This document shows, in pieces, positions 16,165-25,640 of a DNA stretch of 64,000 nucleotides. Position 1 is the stretch's first letter. Each line of letters begins with the position of its first letter. The stretch comes from an uncultured Caulobacteraceae bacterium (lineage in GTDB: Bacteria; Pseudomonadota; Alphaproteobacteria; Caulobacterales; Caulobacteraceae), in the NCBI GenBank assembly GCA_937138625.1, contig CAKZPF010000004.1, positions 372,001 to 436,000 of the forward strand, read 5' to 3'. The notes below the pieces were generated by a model. It was not told the DNA's origin. It did not search any database and saw only the letters and a list, made by a program, of their open reading frames with translations. Made by a program: the position numbers and the translations under genes.

Positions 16165-16191
16165 CGGCGGGCCTATGGGCCCGCCGTTTTT
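16165..16191 (+). terminator. Rho-independent terminator
   Basis: Perfect 9-bp GC stem: CGGCGGGCC (16165-16173) and GGCCCGCCG (16178-16186), loop TATG, then five T. It ends the small gene at 15832-16140 and precedes gloB by 45 bases. Confidence 0.9.
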
Positions 16192-16235
16192 ATATGGGGG
16201 TTGGGAAACCAACAGGGGGGCGCTATATCTGGCGT

Positions 16236-16961
16236 ATGACCCTCGACATTCATCAGTTCCCCTGTTTGCAAGATAATTATGGGTTTTTGGTCCGCGACAC
16301 CGCCACCGGCCAGGTGGCGGCCATTGACACCCCCGATGCCCAGGAAATCTTGCGCCAACTGCAGCAAAAAGGCTGGACGCTGGATCTGATCCTCAACACA
16401 CATTGGCACCCGGATCATGCCGGCGGCAATGTGGCGTTGAAAACCGCAACGGGCGCGCACATTTTCGCCCCCATTGGTGACCAAGATAAAATCGAGGGCG
16501 TGGACCGCTGGCTGCATGATGGTGACATCATTAGCCTCGGCCAAAGTCAATTTGAGGTTTTGCACTGTCCCGGTCACACCCATGGCCACATCCTTTACCA
16601 TGCCCCCCAGGAGCGTTTGGCCTTTGTCGGCGATGTGATCTTCAAAATGGGTTGTGGTCGCGTGTTCGAAGGCACCATGGCCGAAATGCATCACAGTCTT
16701 CAGCGCATCGGCGCCCTGCCGCCTGAGACCACTTTGTATTGTGCCCATGAATATTCAGAAGCCAACGCGGCGTTTGCCTGTGCCTATGCGCCTGATGACC
16801 CCGCCGTGCAAACCAGCGCCGAACAGATACAGGCCACCCGCGCCCAAGGGCAACCGACCGTGCCCACCACCGTGGCCGACGAGCACGCCCATAATTTATT
16901 TTTGCGGGCAAAGACGGTTGCGGAGTTCACGGCAGTCCGACAAGCGAAAGACGCCTTTTAG
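16236..16961 (+). CDS. gloB: Hydroxyacylglutathione hydrolase (glyoxalase II)
   Basis: Hydrolyses S-D-lactoylglutathione to lactate and glutathione, the second step of methylglyoxal detoxification. 241 residues; the metal motif THWHPDH at 55-61, then GHTHGH, FVGDVIFKMGCGR and CAHEYSEANAAFA give the usual two-metal site. Start at 16236 (MTLDIHQFPCLQDNYGF) matches the family N-terminus. It is downstream of a terminator, so it needs its own promoter. Confidence 0.93.
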   Translation: MTLDIHQFPCLQDNYGFLVRDTATGQVAAIDTPDAQEILRQLQQKGWTLDLILNTHWHPDHAGGNVALKTATGAHIFAPIGDQDKIEGVDRWLHDGDIISLGQSQFEVLHCPGHTHGHILYHAPQERLAFVGDVIFKMGCGRVFEGTMAEMHHSLQRIGALPPETTLYCAHEYSEANAAFACAYAPDDPAVQTSAEQIQATRAQGQPTVPTTVADEHAHNLFLRAKTVAEFTAVRQAKDAF

Positions 16962-16998
16962 CGGCTGGAGCCCGGGCCAAAACATCCATTAGAATGGT

Positions 16999-17505
16999 CT
17001 AATATGATGCGGCCAAAGGTGGGGCTTGCAATTCCGCCTCTGGGGCTGGATCGACAATGGCGGCATCCTCTTGTGGGATAACAATGGGCTCGCCTGGACC
17101 ATGGCACATCGCTGGCCGTGGCTCGCCGCGTGCGTACAGCATCATCCCCCCCAAGGCCATCATGCGCGCCATCAGCACGCCTTGGCGATCGTAATAGCTG
17201 ACATCCCCAGGGCGCGGCCCCTTGCGCGGGCTGAGGTGATAGACCGTGGCCTCGTCATCGAATTTCATACGCGCACCAACACCGGTGCGATCCAGCACAA
17301 AGCCCAGGCCATCTTCGGTCACAAAATGCGAAACCCTGGGGTGTTGCACCCGGCCATCTTGCACAGGGTGGCCGAAATAGGCTTCGCGCAGGCTGCGGGG
17401 CCCCTCGGCGCCCGCCGGCAGCGCGATGGGCATCGCCAAAACACAGACACACGAGCCTAAACAGACATCAAAACGCAGATCACGCATGGTGCTAGTGTTC
17501 CGCAT
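16999..17505 (-). CDS. Exported hypothetical protein, DUF4908-like (168 aa)
   Basis: A signal-peptide-like hydrophobic stretch (about residues 13-33, ending near LPAGA) precedes a small domain with FVTEDGLGFVLDRTG, ATVYHLSPRKGPRPGD and MMALGGMMLY. This pattern (stored FVLDR, then a short Ser-Pro-Arg loop) resembles the alphaproteobacterial DUF4908 family, as I remember it; function unknown. Last gene of the minus-strand run thiE-Sel1-efp-suhB. The start could instead be the Met at 17487. Confidence 0.6.
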   Translation of the reverse strand: MRNTSTMRDLRFDVCLGSCVCVLAMPIALPAGAEGPRSLREAYFGHPVQDGRVQHPRVSHFVTEDGLGFVLDRTGVGARMKFDDEATVYHLSPRKGPRPGDVSYYDRQGVLMARMMALGGMMLYARGEPRPAMCHGPGEPIVIPQEDAAIVDPAPEAELQAPPLAASY

Positions 17506-17535
17506 CAGTTGGGCAAGAATTGGGCAAAACTGTGG

Positions 17536-18348
17536 TCAGCTCGCATAGGCAGGGTTTAACGTGCGGATGAGGGTTTTCAGCAACACCTCGTTGCCCACAG
17601 CGATGCGCCCATGCTCGAGAACCTGTTCCCCGCCATCAGGCTCAAGCACGATGCCGCCAGATTCGCGGATCAGAATCATACCGGCCGCAATGTCCCAGAT
17701 TTTCAGATCCCGTTCCCAATAGGCATCAAAACGCCCCGCCGCCGTGTACGCCAGATCCAAAGCCGCCGAGCCCGTGCGTCGCAACCCCGCCACCTTAGGT
17801 GCCAAGATCTCGGTCTCTTGCAAAAAGGTCTTCAGACCTGGCCGTCCCATATGGGGCCAACCGGTGACCAACAGGCTATCTGCCAAATCCCGCCGGGTGC
17901 TGACCCGCAAGCGTCGCTGCAAACCGTTCAGGTCTTGCACAAAAGCGCCATGACCTTTTTCAGCCCAAAACATTTCCTCGGAAATCGGGTTATAGGTCAC
18001 GCCCGCCACAATGGCCCCATCCCGCTGCAAGGCGATGTTGATGGCAAAATGCGGCAAGCCATGAATGAAATTGGTGGTGCCGTCGATGGGGTCAACAATC
18101 CAGCGGTGGGTGGTGTCGGTGCCGATGACCTCCTCGCGCTCCTCGCCCAAAAAGCCATAGCCTGGGCGGGCTTTGCTCAGCTCGGTGAACAAAATGTCTT
18201 CCACACGCTTGTCCGACGCGGTGACAAAATCCCCCGGACCCTTGCGTGAGGTTTGCAGGTTTTCCACCTCGCCAAAATCACGTTTCAAGGGTTTGGCGGC
18301 TTTGCGCGCGGCGGCTTGCATGACCGACATCAACGGGCTGATTTTCAT
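17536..18348 (-). CDS. suhB: Inositol-1-monophosphatase family protein
   Basis: Li+-sensitive Mg2+ phosphatase fold, 270 residues. Metal ligands are in FLGEER and WIVDPIDGTTNFIHGLP, and the last Asp site is WERDLKIWDIAAGMILI. In bacteria SuhB hydrolyses inositol or related sugar phosphates and, in enterobacteria, also helps rRNA antitermination. It lies 38 bases after efp; efp-suhB pairing is common in alphaproteobacteria. Confidence 0.9.
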   Translation of the reverse strand: MKISPLMSVMQAAARKAAKPLKRDFGEVENLQTSRKGPGDFVTASDKRVEDILFTELSKARPGYGFLGEEREEVIGTDTTHRWIVDPIDGTTNFIHGLPHFAINIALQRDGAIVAGVTYNPISEEMFWAEKGHGAFVQDLNGLQRRLRVSTRRDLADSLLVTGWPHMGRPGLKTFLQETEILAPKVAGLRRTGSAALDLAYTAAGRFDAYWERDLKIWDIAAGMILIRESGGIVLEPDGGEQVLEHGRIAVGNEVLLKTLIRTLNPAYAS

Positions 18349-18386
18349 TTTGGTTCTCGTTAGGTTGGTGAGGCGGGGATCCGCGC

Positions 18387-18962
18387 CTAGGCGTCGGCGC
18401 TATCGGCCCGCTTGACATAGGATGTGTCTTCGGTGGCGACCACAATGGCATCCCCCACATCCACAAATGGTGGCACCATCACCCGCACGCCGTTGTCACA
18501 CATGGCCGGCTTATAGGATGAAGACGCCGTCTGGCCCTTGATAGTGGGCTCGGTCTCTTCGATGGTCAGGGTGACATGCTCGGGCAAAGAGATGCCGATA
18601 GGCGTTTCCTCGTGGAACTCGACGGTGACCACCATGCCGTCTTGCAAAAAGGCGGCGCGGTCCCCGACAAAATCCCGCTGAAGCTCGATCTGCTCATAGG
18701 TCTCGGCGTCCATAAAGGTCAACATATCGTCCGAGGCAAACAAGAAGGTGTGCTCGCGTTGTTCCAGGCGCACACGCTCAACCATTTCATCGGCCCGAAA
18801 GCGGGTGTTGAGCTTGGAGCCGTTCAGCAGATTTTTCATTTCCACCTGATTGAACGCACCGCCCTTGCCCGGCTTGACGGCTGCCGTCTTCACCACCACC
18901 CACAGGCTGTTGTCGTGTTGAACCACATTGCCGATGCGCACAGCGTTGCCATTGATTTTCAT
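18387..18962 (-). CDS. efp: Translation elongation factor P
   Basis: Relieves ribosome stalling at polyproline. 191 residues with the three beta-barrel domains; the loop [17 protein letters not shown] carries Lys33, the position that EpmA modifies in E. coli. AAGGGA precedes the ATG. Its presence fits this genome, since several proteins here have long Pro tracts: Pal (two runs of seven and nine Pro) and the paralogue family at 3.9-7.4 kb. Confidence 0.95.
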   Translation of the reverse strand: MKINGNAVRIGNVVQHDNSLWVVVKTAAVKPGKGGAFNQVEMKNLLNGSKLNTRFRADEMVERVRLEQREHTFLFASDDMLTFMDAETYEQIELQRDFVGDRAAFLQDGMVVTVEFHEETPIGISLPEHVTLTIEETEPTIKGQTASSSYKPAMCDNGVRVMVPPFVDVGDAIVVATEDTSYVKRADSADA

Positions 18963-19028
18963 ACGAGATCCCTTTGGCTGATCTGGTTTTTGTGAACCCT
19001 GTTTGGCCCACCGAATTTCGCCGGGACC

Positions 19029-20111
19029 CTAACCCTCTTGCGGGGTGGGTGCAAGGGGCCTCGCCTCTGGCGCTTCTTTTTCTAAACCCGCAGGCGGCCC
19101 AGCGGGTGATGCGTCTGACTTCGAGCCTTTCACCGGCACACCCGAGGCCCCATAAATCTCGCCCGTCAGCTCGGCACGACGGGGCGGCGGGATAAACTTT
19201 TCAAGCGCAGCCATCAATTTGTCGCGTGAGGCCTGATCGACCTCACTGCCGGTGCTGTCGGCTTTGACCAGCCATTTGTACGCGAGCTCCAAGTCCTGTT
19301 CGACCCCTTCAGCCTTAGACAGCACATAGGCAATCATAAACATCGCCCCCACATCACCCGCCTTGGCCGCCTTTTCAAACCACAGGGCGGCTTGGCCACG
19401 ATTGGGCTCACCATAGCGGCCTTGGTACAGGAACAGGCCATAATCCACCATGGCGTCCACCACACCCAGCTCGGCGGCATGTTTCAAATAACGACCCGCC
19501 ATTTCCGGATTGGCTTGAATGCCGGCCTCGATGCCTTCGGCGAAAAACACACCCGCCGCATAGGCCGACTGCGGATCCAGATGATAAGCCGCCGTCATCA
19601 GCCAATAGAGCATTTTCTCGGGGTCTTTGGGCAAGCCTTCTTGGCCGTAATAATAGTACTCCGCCAGCTGTCGGGCGGCCTCTCCGTGACCCGCCAAGGC
19701 CGCTTCGCGCAAATAGCCCAGCATGTGCTGACGCTCGACGCCGCCCAGCTCCTCTTGGGCCATCATCGCCAGACCGTAATAGGCATCTTTGTTGCCTTGA
19801 CGCGTGGCCATGCCATACCAACCGGCGGCGGCGGTCTCATCTACTTCGCCGCCTTTGCCGGTAGCCAGCATAAAGGCGTACATGGTCTGGGCATCGGCGT
19901 CCCCATCCTTGGCCGCCCGATAGGCAAGATCCCGCGCCACCGCGAAATCTTCGTTGGCATAAGCCTTGGCGGCCAAATCATAGGTCGCCGATTCGATGGG
20001 CGCACTGCCTGCCGGCACCGCCAAAGTCAAACCGGCGGCACACACCGCCGCCACGCCAAAGCTTCTCATGTTAAGACTTCGCATGTTAAGGCCTCGCACT
20101 TTATTGATCAT
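19029..20111 (-). CDS. Exported Sel1-repeat protein (360 aa)
   Basis: An N-terminal signal peptide (hydrophobic stretch about residues 16-36, AVPAGSA) is followed by about six Sel1-type helical repeats (for example AAKDGDADAQTMYAFMLAT, residues 66-84) and a Pro/Glu-rich tail. Sel1 proteins are periplasmic or surface adaptors. There are several possible starts; the first two MRS Met residues come from a short direct repeat, and the ATG at 20111 overlaps the thiE stop by 11 bases. 66 bp upstream of efp in the same direction. Confidence 0.8.
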   Translation of the reverse strand: MINKVRGLNMRSLNMRSFGVAAVCAAGLTLAVPAGSAPIESATYDLAAKAYANEDFAVARDLAYRAAKDGDADAQTMYAFMLATGKGGEVDETAAAGWYGMATRQGNKDAYYGLAMMAQEELGGVERQHMLGYLREAALAGHGEAARQLAEYYYYGQEGLPKDPEKMLYWLMTAAYHLDPQSAYAAGVFFAEGIEAGIQANPEMAGRYLKHAAELGVVDAMVDYGLFLYQGRYGEPNRGQAALWFEKAAKAGDVGAMFMIAYVLSKAEGVEQDLELAYKWLVKADSTGSEVDQASRDKLMAALEKFIPPPRRAELTGEIYGASGVPVKGSKSDASPAGPPAGLEKEAPEARPLAPTPQEG

Positions 20112-20739
20112 GATCGCCCTCTTTTTGCATCACACGCTGAAAATTCTGAATCACTTCAATTGGATTTTCAGACTGCCACACCGCGCCCGAGACCGCTAGG
20201 AAATCCGCACCCGCCGTCACCAAGGGGGCGGCGTTATCCGGCATGATCCCCCCAATGGCCACACAGGGGATGGTCAAGAAATCTTGGGCCCAGCGCAAGA
20301 TTTCCGGCGAGGCTTGATGCACAACGGTTTTGGTTTGGGTGGCAAAAAAAGCGCCAAAGGCTACATAGTCAGCCCCCGCGGCCCCCGCCGCCACAGCCAG
20401 ATCCCGCGAATTGTGACAGGTCACGCCAATGCTGGCCTCGCCGCCCAGCAAAGCCCGGGCCTCGGCAACCGTGCCATCCTGTTGTCCCAGGTGCACCCCA
20501 TCAGCCCCGGCCTTGGCGGCCAGATCCGCACGGTCATTGATCAACAGGGCCACATCATTGTCATGACACAGCGGGCGGATCGCGGCGGCCACGGTCAAAA
20601 TTTCATCATCGTCCACATCCTTCAGGCGCAGTTGCAAAGCCGCGACCGCCCCAGTTTCCAAAACCGGGCGCAACCGACCCACAAAAGCGGACACATCCGG
20701 CACGGCGGGCGGGGTGATCAGATAAAGCTCGCAGGTCAT
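20101..20739 (-). CDS. thiE: Thiamine-phosphate synthase
   Basis: Joins HMP-pyrophosphate and thiazole phosphate to thiamine phosphate. A 212-residue TIM barrel with GVHLGQQDG, GADYVAFGAFFATQTK (usual GPxFxTxTK) and CVAIGGIMPDNA near the C-terminus. ThiD for the preceding HMP kinase step is at 39350. It overlaps the Sel1 gene by 11 bases. A terminator stands just upstream, so it should start from its own promoter. Confidence 0.88.
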   Translation of the reverse strand: MTCELYLITPPAVPDVSAFVGRLRPVLETGAVAALQLRLKDVDDDEILTVAAAIRPLCHDNDVALLINDRADLAAKAGADGVHLGQQDGTVAEARALLGGEASIGVTCHNSRDLAVAAGAAGADYVAFGAFFATQTKTVVHQASPEILRWAQDFLTIPCVAIGGIMPDNAAPLVTAGADFLAVSGAVWQSENPIEVIQNFQRVMQKEGDHDQ

Positions 20740-20813
20740 GGGGGCCTCATTGTGATCAAAACATTTGACCTTGGCTTTACCGCGCCTGAGAGGGAAACAA
20801 AAGCGGTGAATAA

Positions 20814-20841
20814 AAAAAGCCCCGGCGAACCGGGGCTTTTT
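20814..20841 (-). terminator. Rho-independent terminator after the His-rich peptide gene
   Basis: Perfect 12-bp inverted repeat AAAAAGCCCCGG (20814-20825) and CCGGGGCTTTTT (20830-20841) with loop CGAA. It is symmetrical, so it could stop transcription in either direction, but only the minus-strand gene at 20863-21012 leads into it; thiE starts beyond it. Confidence 0.9.
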
Positions 20842-20862
20842 CGGGACGTAACGTTTTAGGGA

Positions 20863-21012
20863 CTAATGCTCCTCACCGTGATGATCATCGTGATCTTCGC
20901 AGTGCTCATCGCCCTGATCGCAGTGTTGGCCATCCTCGTGATCTTCGGCCATTGCTGGCGCCGCCACGATAAACAGACCCAAGGCCAAAAAAGCCCACAA
21001 CCAATGCTTCAT
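20863..21012 (-). CDS. Tiny exported His/Asp/Glu-rich peptide, putative metal binder (49 aa)
   Basis: GGAGG precedes the ATG. Residues 1-22 are a typical Sec signal peptide (MKHWLWAFLAL ... APAMA, cleavage after Ala22). The 27-residue mature part consists almost only of His, Asp, Glu, Gln and Gly plus two Cys (EDHEDGQHCDQGDEHCEDHD), with seven or more His. Such composition suggests binding of Zn, Ni or Cu in the periplasm. A strong terminator follows 21 bases after the stop, and no other gene shares the unit. Too short for routine gene calling; I recognise no named family. Confidence 0.75.
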   Translation of the reverse strand: MKHWLWAFLALGLFIVAAPAMAEDHEDGQHCDQGDEHCEDHDDHHGEEH

Positions 21013-21108
21013 GCGTTTCCTCCGTTATGAAACATTGGTATGCTGGCGAGGTTTTCAAAATTGCGCAAGGCAATTCTTCCGACCACTGATGATTTTTACA
21101 AGCTGTGG

Positions 21109-22134
21109 CTAAGCGGAGACAGTCTCGAGTTCAGGCTTCCATTCTCCCAACGACGCCAGGCCGTTCATGCGGGCGCGCTTGGTGAAGGCCGCTTGGGCTG
21201 TGGCCACGTTTTCTGCTTTGCCGGACCAAGCCTTTTGCGGCGCAGCCTGCAGTGCGCGCCCATAAGAGAAGGTCAAAGACCACGGCAAACCACCGATCTT
21301 GTTCATGGCATCCAGGTGCGCGGTTGCGTCTTCATCAGACTGGCCACCCGACAGGAAGGCAATGCCCGGCACGGCCGCGGGCACACAAGATTTCAACGTT
21401 TTGACGGTACGCTCGGCCACCTCATCAACGCCCGCTTGCTCGGGGCATTTTTTGCCCGAGATCACCATATTGGGCTTCAGCACCATGCCCTCAAGGGCCA
21501 CACCGGCTTCGAACAGCTCAGCAAAGGTGGTGTTCAGCACCCAGCTGGTGACCTCCTCGCAACGTAGGATGTCATGATCGCCATCCATCAGCACCTCGGG
21601 CTCGACGATGGGCACCAGGCCATTTTCTTGGCACAGTGCCGCATAGCGCGCCAGCGCATGGGCATTGGATTTCACCGCGTTCCAGGTAGGGATATCCTCG
21701 TCGATGTTGATCACCGCCCGCCATTTGGCGAAACGGGCACCCAGGCCATGATACTCTTGCAAACGTTCGCGCAGACCATCGAGACCTTCCGTAATGGTTT
21801 CGTCTTCATAGCCGGCCAAGGGTTTCGCGCCCTTGTCGACCTTGATGCCCGGCACGGCACCGGCTTGCTCAATGATTTTCACCAGGGGTGTGCCATCGGC
21901 CGCCTTTTGGCGCAGGGTCTCGTCAAACAGAATCACGCCCGAGATATATTTGCTCATGGCTTCATCGGAACGAAACATCATCTCGCGGTAATCGCGGCGG
22001 TTGTCCTCGGTGTTCTCGACACCGATGGCATCCATGCGCTTGCCCATGGTGCCGGTGCTTTCATCTGCCGCCAAAATGCCCTTGCCAGGTTCCACCATGC
22101 GCCGGGCAATCGTATTGAGAACATCCAAATTCAT
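21109..22134 (-). CDS. fba: Class I fructose-bisphosphate aldolase
   Basis: Cleaves fructose 1,6-bisphosphate through a Schiff-base lysine. 341 residues of the eukaryote-like class I type: GILAADESTGT, the Schiff-base region MVLKPNMVISGKK and FLSGGQSDEDATAHL are clear. Start at 22134 (MNLDVLNTIA) has AAGGA upstream; a start at 22182 exists. It follows pgk by 64 bp in the same direction, giving gap-pgk-fba. Confidence 0.93.
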   Translation of the reverse strand: MNLDVLNTIARRMVEPGKGILAADESTGTMGKRMDAIGVENTEDNRRDYREMMFRSDEAMSKYISGVILFDETLRQKAADGTPLVKIIEQAGAVPGIKVDKGAKPLAGYEDETITEGLDGLRERLQEYHGLGARFAKWRAVINIDEDIPTWNAVKSNAHALARYAALCQENGLVPIVEPEVLMDGDHDILRCEEVTSWVLNTTFAELFEAGVALEGMVLKPNMVISGKKCPEQAGVDEVAERTVKTLKSCVPAAVPGIAFLSGGQSDEDATAHLDAMNKIGGLPWSLTFSYGRALQAAPQKAWSGKAENVATAQAAFTKRARMNGLASLGEWKPELETVSA

Positions 22135-22198
22135 CGTCTTTTCCTTTTCGTCCATCTCGTCGTTATTCGTTTCCAAGCCCAAGGTCTGGGCAACACCC

Positions 22199-23401
22199 CT
22201 AGGCGGTTTCTTTAACTTTCAAAGCCTCAACTCCGGGCAGAGCCTTGCCTTCCATCCATTCCAGGAACGCGCCACCGGCCGTGGAGACAAAACTAAATTG
22301 TCCCGCCACACCGGCATGGTTCAAAGCCGCCACAGTGTCGCCACCACCCGCCACCGAGACCAAATCCCCGTCAAGGGTGGCTTGGGCCGCAGCCTTGGCG
22401 GCCGCCACGGTGGCTGTGTCAAAGGGCGTGAGCTCAAACGCACCCAAAGGCCCGTTCCAGACCAAGGTCTTTGCGGTTTTCACCAAGGCCTCGAAGGCGG
22501 CCACAGTCTTAGGGCCGGCATCCAAAATCATCTCTTGGCCGCTGACTTGGCTCAGGGTTTTGGTACTGTGTTCGGCATGGGCTTTGAACGCTTGGGCCAC
22601 CACTACGTCTTGGGGCAGGTGTACCTGGCAGCCGGCCTGTTTGGCCGCCTCCAGGATCTGTAGAGCCGTGTCTTTCAGGTCCATCTCGCACAAGGACGCC
22701 CCCACATCATAGCCCTGGGCATAAAGAAAGGTGTTGGCCATCCCGCCGCCGATCACCAAGTGATCCAAGCGTTTGACCAAATTGTTCAGGAGGTCGATTT
22801 TGCTGGAGACCTTAGCCCCCCCAACAACCCCCACAACGGGGCGCACAGGATCCCCCAAGGCGGCCTGTAAATGTTCAAGCTCGGCTTGCATGGCGCGGCC
22901 CGCATAGGCTGGCAACAGCTGCGCCACCCCATCGGTCGAGGCATGGGCCCGATGTGCCGCCGAGAAAGCATCATTGACGTACGCATCCCCGAGGCTGGCC
23001 AGATGCTTGGCAAAGTCGGCATCGTTCTTTTCTTCGCCGGGATGGTAGCGCAGATTTTCCAGCAGCAAGATATCACCCGCCTGCATCGCAGAAATGGCCT
23101 CAGAAGGGGCATCGCCTTCAAAATCCGAAAAGACCACCGGCTTGCCCAACAGCTTTTGCAGTGCGGGGGCCACTGGGCGTAACGACATCTCGGGCACACG
23201 TTCACCCTTCGGACGGCCAAAATGCGCCATCAGTATAACTTTGGCCCCTTTGCCAATCAGGCCCTGAATGGTGGGCAAGGCCGCGCGCAGGCGGGTGTCA
23301 TCGGACACCGCGCCATCCCGCATAGGCACATTGAAATCCACACGCACCAGAACCCGCTGCCCCGAGGCCCGCATGTCATCCAGGGTTTGAAAACCGCTCA
23401 T
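22199..23401 (-). CDS. pgk: Phosphoglycerate kinase
   Basis: 400 residues. The substrate-binding N-domain shows [18 protein letters not shown] and HFGRPKG; the nucleotide domain has [11 protein letters not shown] and GGGDTVAAL. Transfers phosphate between 1,3-bisphosphoglycerate and ADP. AAGGAG lies upstream of the ATG; 12 bp after gap, so cotranscribed. Confidence 0.96.
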   Translation of the reverse strand: MSGFQTLDDMRASGQRVLVRVDFNVPMRDGAVSDDTRLRAALPTIQGLIGKGAKVILMAHFGRPKGERVPEMSLRPVAPALQKLLGKPVVFSDFEGDAPSEAISAMQAGDILLLENLRYHPGEEKNDADFAKHLASLGDAYVNDAFSAAHRAHASTDGVAQLLPAYAGRAMQAELEHLQAALGDPVRPVVGVVGGAKVSSKIDLLNNLVKRLDHLVIGGGMANTFLYAQGYDVGASLCEMDLKDTALQILEAAKQAGCQVHLPQDVVVAQAFKAHAEHSTKTLSQVSGQEMILDAGPKTVAAFEALVKTAKTLVWNGPLGAFELTPFDTATVAAAKAAAQATLDGDLVSVAGGGDTVAALNHAGVAGQFSFVSTAGGAFLEWMEGKALPGVEALKVKETA

Positions 23402-23413
23402 GCTGTTTGCTCC

Positions 23414-24439
23414 TTAGGCGTAGGCAGGGGCCTTGATGAAGGCGCCCATGGCCAAGGCCGTGTCGGACATGCGCGTGGCAAAGCCCCACTCGTTGTCATA
23501 CCAGGTCAGGATGCGCACCAGTTTGCCATCAACAACCTTGGTTTGGCTGAGGGCAAAATTGGACGAGGCCGGATCATGATTGAAATCCATGGAGACCAAT
23601 GGCGCGTCATGCACGGCCAACACGCCCTTCAGATCCCCCTCGGCGGCTTTGGTGATGGCGGTGTTGATTTCCTCAGCCGAGGTCTCGCGGCCAGCGTTGA
23701 ACTTCAGATCCACCACCGACACATTCGGCGTGGGCACGCGAATGGCCGAGCCATCAAGCTTGCCGGCCAGTTCTGGCAGCACCAGGCCCACGGCCTTGGC
23801 GGCACCCGTTGAGGTCGGGATCATCGACAAAGAGGCCGCCCGCGAACGGTACAGATCTTTGTGCATCTGGTCCAAGCTGGGCTGGTCATTGGTGAAGGCG
23901 TGAACGGTGGTCATATAGCCTTGTTCGATGCCCACCAGGTCATTCAGCACCTTGGCGACAGGGGCCAGGCAGTTGGTGGTGCAACTGGCGTTCGAGACCA
24001 CAATGTCATCGACCGTCAGGCTTTGGTGGTTGACGCCATAAACAATAGTCTTGTCGGCATCACTGCACGGCGCGGAAACCAAGACGCGTTTGGCCCCGGC
24101 CTCGAGGTGAGCAGCGGCTTTTTCACGGCTGGTGAAGATGCCGGTGCATTCCATCACCAGATCAATGTTCAGCTCTTTCCAGGGCAGTTCGGCGGGGTTG
24201 CGAATGGCGGTCACCTTGATGGGACCCGCGCCGCAATCCAGGGTGTCGCCATCCACCTTGACTTCGCCGGGGAAGCGACCGTGCACACTGTCAAAGCGCA
24301 GCAAGTGGGCGTTGGTCTCGATGGGGCCCAAATCATTGATGGCCACGACCTCCAGGCCGTCACGCTGGGTTTCCATCATCGAGCGCAAAGCCAAACGGCC
24401 AATGCGGCCAAAACCATTGATTGCGATTCTCAGAGTCAT
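23414..24439 (-). CDS. gap: Glyceraldehyde-3-phosphate dehydrogenase
   Basis: 341 residues; NAD(P) site INGFGRIGR, catalytic SNASCTTNC with Cys153, and the C-terminal WYDNEWGF. The residue after the second strand (INDLG) suggests NAD use. First gene of gap-pgk-fba. AAGGAG precedes the start. In many relatives tkt is upstream of gap; here the next gene is the divergent DUF4164-like one. Confidence 0.96.
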   Translation of the reverse strand: MTLRIAINGFGRIGRLALRSMMETQRDGLEVVAINDLGPIETNAHLLRFDSVHGRFPGEVKVDGDTLDCGAGPIKVTAIRNPAELPWKELNIDLVMECTGIFTSREKAAAHLEAGAKRVLVSAPCSDADKTIVYGVNHQSLTVDDIVVSNASCTTNCLAPVAKVLNDLVGIEQGYMTTVHAFTNDQPSLDQMHKDLYRSRAASLSMIPTSTGAAKAVGLVLPELAGKLDGSAIRVPTPNVSVVDLKFNAGRETSAEEINTAITKAAEGDLKGVLAVHDAPLVSMDFNHDPASSNFALSQTKVVDGKLVRILTWYDNEWGFATRMSDTALAMGAFIKAPAYA

Positions 24440-24475
24440 GTGGAGCTCCTTTGTAAGTTCGTCTGACGTGTGTGC

Positions 24476-24502
24476 ATCTTAACTGAAAATAAGGGTTTTC
24501 AA
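24476..24502 (-). promoter_or_regulatory. Possible promoter of the gap-pgk-fba operon
   Basis: Read on the minus strand: TTGAAA (24502-24497), 15 bases, TAAGAT (24481-24476). Good hexamers but a short spacer. It would start transcription about 30 bases before the gap ATG. Confidence 0.35.
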
Positions 24503-24620
24503 CCTTCTCGGGCTCGATTACACCTCAAATCACAAATTGTCTATGCTTTGCCCTGGAAGTGGTGTGGTTTTTTCCGCCAAACGGGGTAAGGTGGCCCTTC
24601 GACATGTTCAGGAGACGGAC

Positions 24621-24914
24621 GTGACCGCACGCAATGCAGACCAATTGAATTTGTTTGATCAAGCTGCAGACCGCCTGATGCGGGCTGTCGATCGATTGGA
24701 AGAGACCACCCAGCCCCTCAACCGGATGGACGCCGCCGCCCATCACGCCGCCAATGAACACGGCGCCATTGATGCCGATCGTGAACGCTTGCTGGAGGCC
24801 TTGGCCGCCGCCCATGAACGCGAACAGGTGCTGAATATGGCCATCACGGAAACTTCTGCGGCCCTCGACAGTGCCATTTCTGAGGTGCGCGAAGCCTTGA
24901 AAGAGATGGCCTAG
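24621..24914 (+). CDS. Small coiled-coil protein, DUF4164-like (97 aa)
   Basis: GTG start at 24621 chosen because GGAGA stands just upstream; further in-frame starts lie before it. Nearly all helical, with heptad-like patterns from about residue 12 to the end (DQAADRLMRAVDRLEETT ... ISEVREALKEM). A small coiled-coil protein directly before zapA is usual in alphaproteobacteria. It may act with ZapA; function unproven. Confidence 0.75.
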   Translation: MTARNADQLNLFDQAADRLMRAVDRLEETTQPLNRMDAAAHHAANEHGAIDADRERLLEALAAAHEREQVLNMAITETSAALDSAISEVREALKEMA

Positions 24915-24966
24915 GATATGAGCTTGAGGGGCATCGATACACAGGACACCGCTGTGGGGGCGGTCC

Positions 24967-25338
24967 ATGGCTAAGGTGATGGTCACATTGAACGGCCGAC
25001 ACTATGCGGTCGGCTGCGAGGATGGTCAGGAAGACCACCTCAAACGCCTGGCCGCCCATGTCGATCGCCACATCGAGGAACTGGTGGGCCAAGTCGGCCA
25101 GGTGGGTGAGGTGCGCTTGTTTCTGATGGCGTCCCTGATGGTGGCCGATGAGCTCTCGGATGCCCTAGCCCGCGTTGATAACATCAAGGCGGAAATGGCC
25201 AGCCTGAAAGCCGAGCGTGACGACTGGGCCGAGGATCACGCCAAACTTGCAGAAAAAGCCACGCGCCTATTGGAAGACGCCAGCCGGAAGATCGAAGCTC
25301 TAGGCGGCTCCCCCTCTGCCAATATAACGTCTTCATAG
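24967..25338 (+). CDS. zapA: Cell division protein ZapA
   Basis: Promotes FtsZ protofilament bundling at the Z-ring. 123 residues; the N-terminal VTLNGRHYAVGCEDGQEDHLKRLA segment is the ZapA globular head in two parts (residues 7-30), followed by FLMASLMVADELSDAL and a long coiled coil. Start at ATG 24967. The 6S RNA locus and 5-FCL follow, the classic zapA-ssrS-ygfA order. Confidence 0.9.
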   Translation: MAKVMVTLNGRHYAVGCEDGQEDHLKRLAAHVDRHIEELVGQVGQVGEVRLFLMASLMVADELSDALARVDNIKAEMASLKAERDDWAEDHAKLAEKATRLLEDASRKIEALGGSPSANITSS

Positions 25339-25379
25339 ACTCGCTTTGGTTCCAGCGCGCCACAGCCTTTTAAAGATTG

Positions 25380-25640
25380 CCCGTATTTCACAACCCCAAG
25401 GGCGTTGAATTGCCCCTTGTGGCGGGGCACACAGCCGCCTACATAAATTGTGTGGCGGTTTGCTGTGGCTCTCGTGGGGACACACATCCCGGGGACCTTA
25501 ATCTTCTCGACGGGAGCTGTCCCTGCCCTTGGGCGTGATGCTGGTTCGTCCATCGAAGCGCACTTGGGCATATGGCACCCACCTGGTTAACCAGGTCCGA
25601 GGGGATGCAACGCCCCCACGGTTCTTATGGCGCCGCCACA
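25380..25640 (+). ncRNA. ssrS: 6S RNA locus (ssrS), boundaries approximate
   Basis: A 325-bp gap between zapA and the 5-FCL gene, where 6S RNA sits in most proteobacteria. The gap shows extensive potential pairing: 25395-25403 with 25525-25533 (CCCAAGGGC/GCCCTTGGG), an internal hairpin (ACAGC-GCC with GGC-GCTGT near 25431-25466), a perfect palindrome ACCTGGTTAACCAGGT at 25581-25596, and GGGG/CCCC just after. 6S RNA mimics an open promoter and binds sigma-70 RNA polymerase in stationary phase. Location is the main evidence; a covariance model was not run. Confidence 0.55.
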
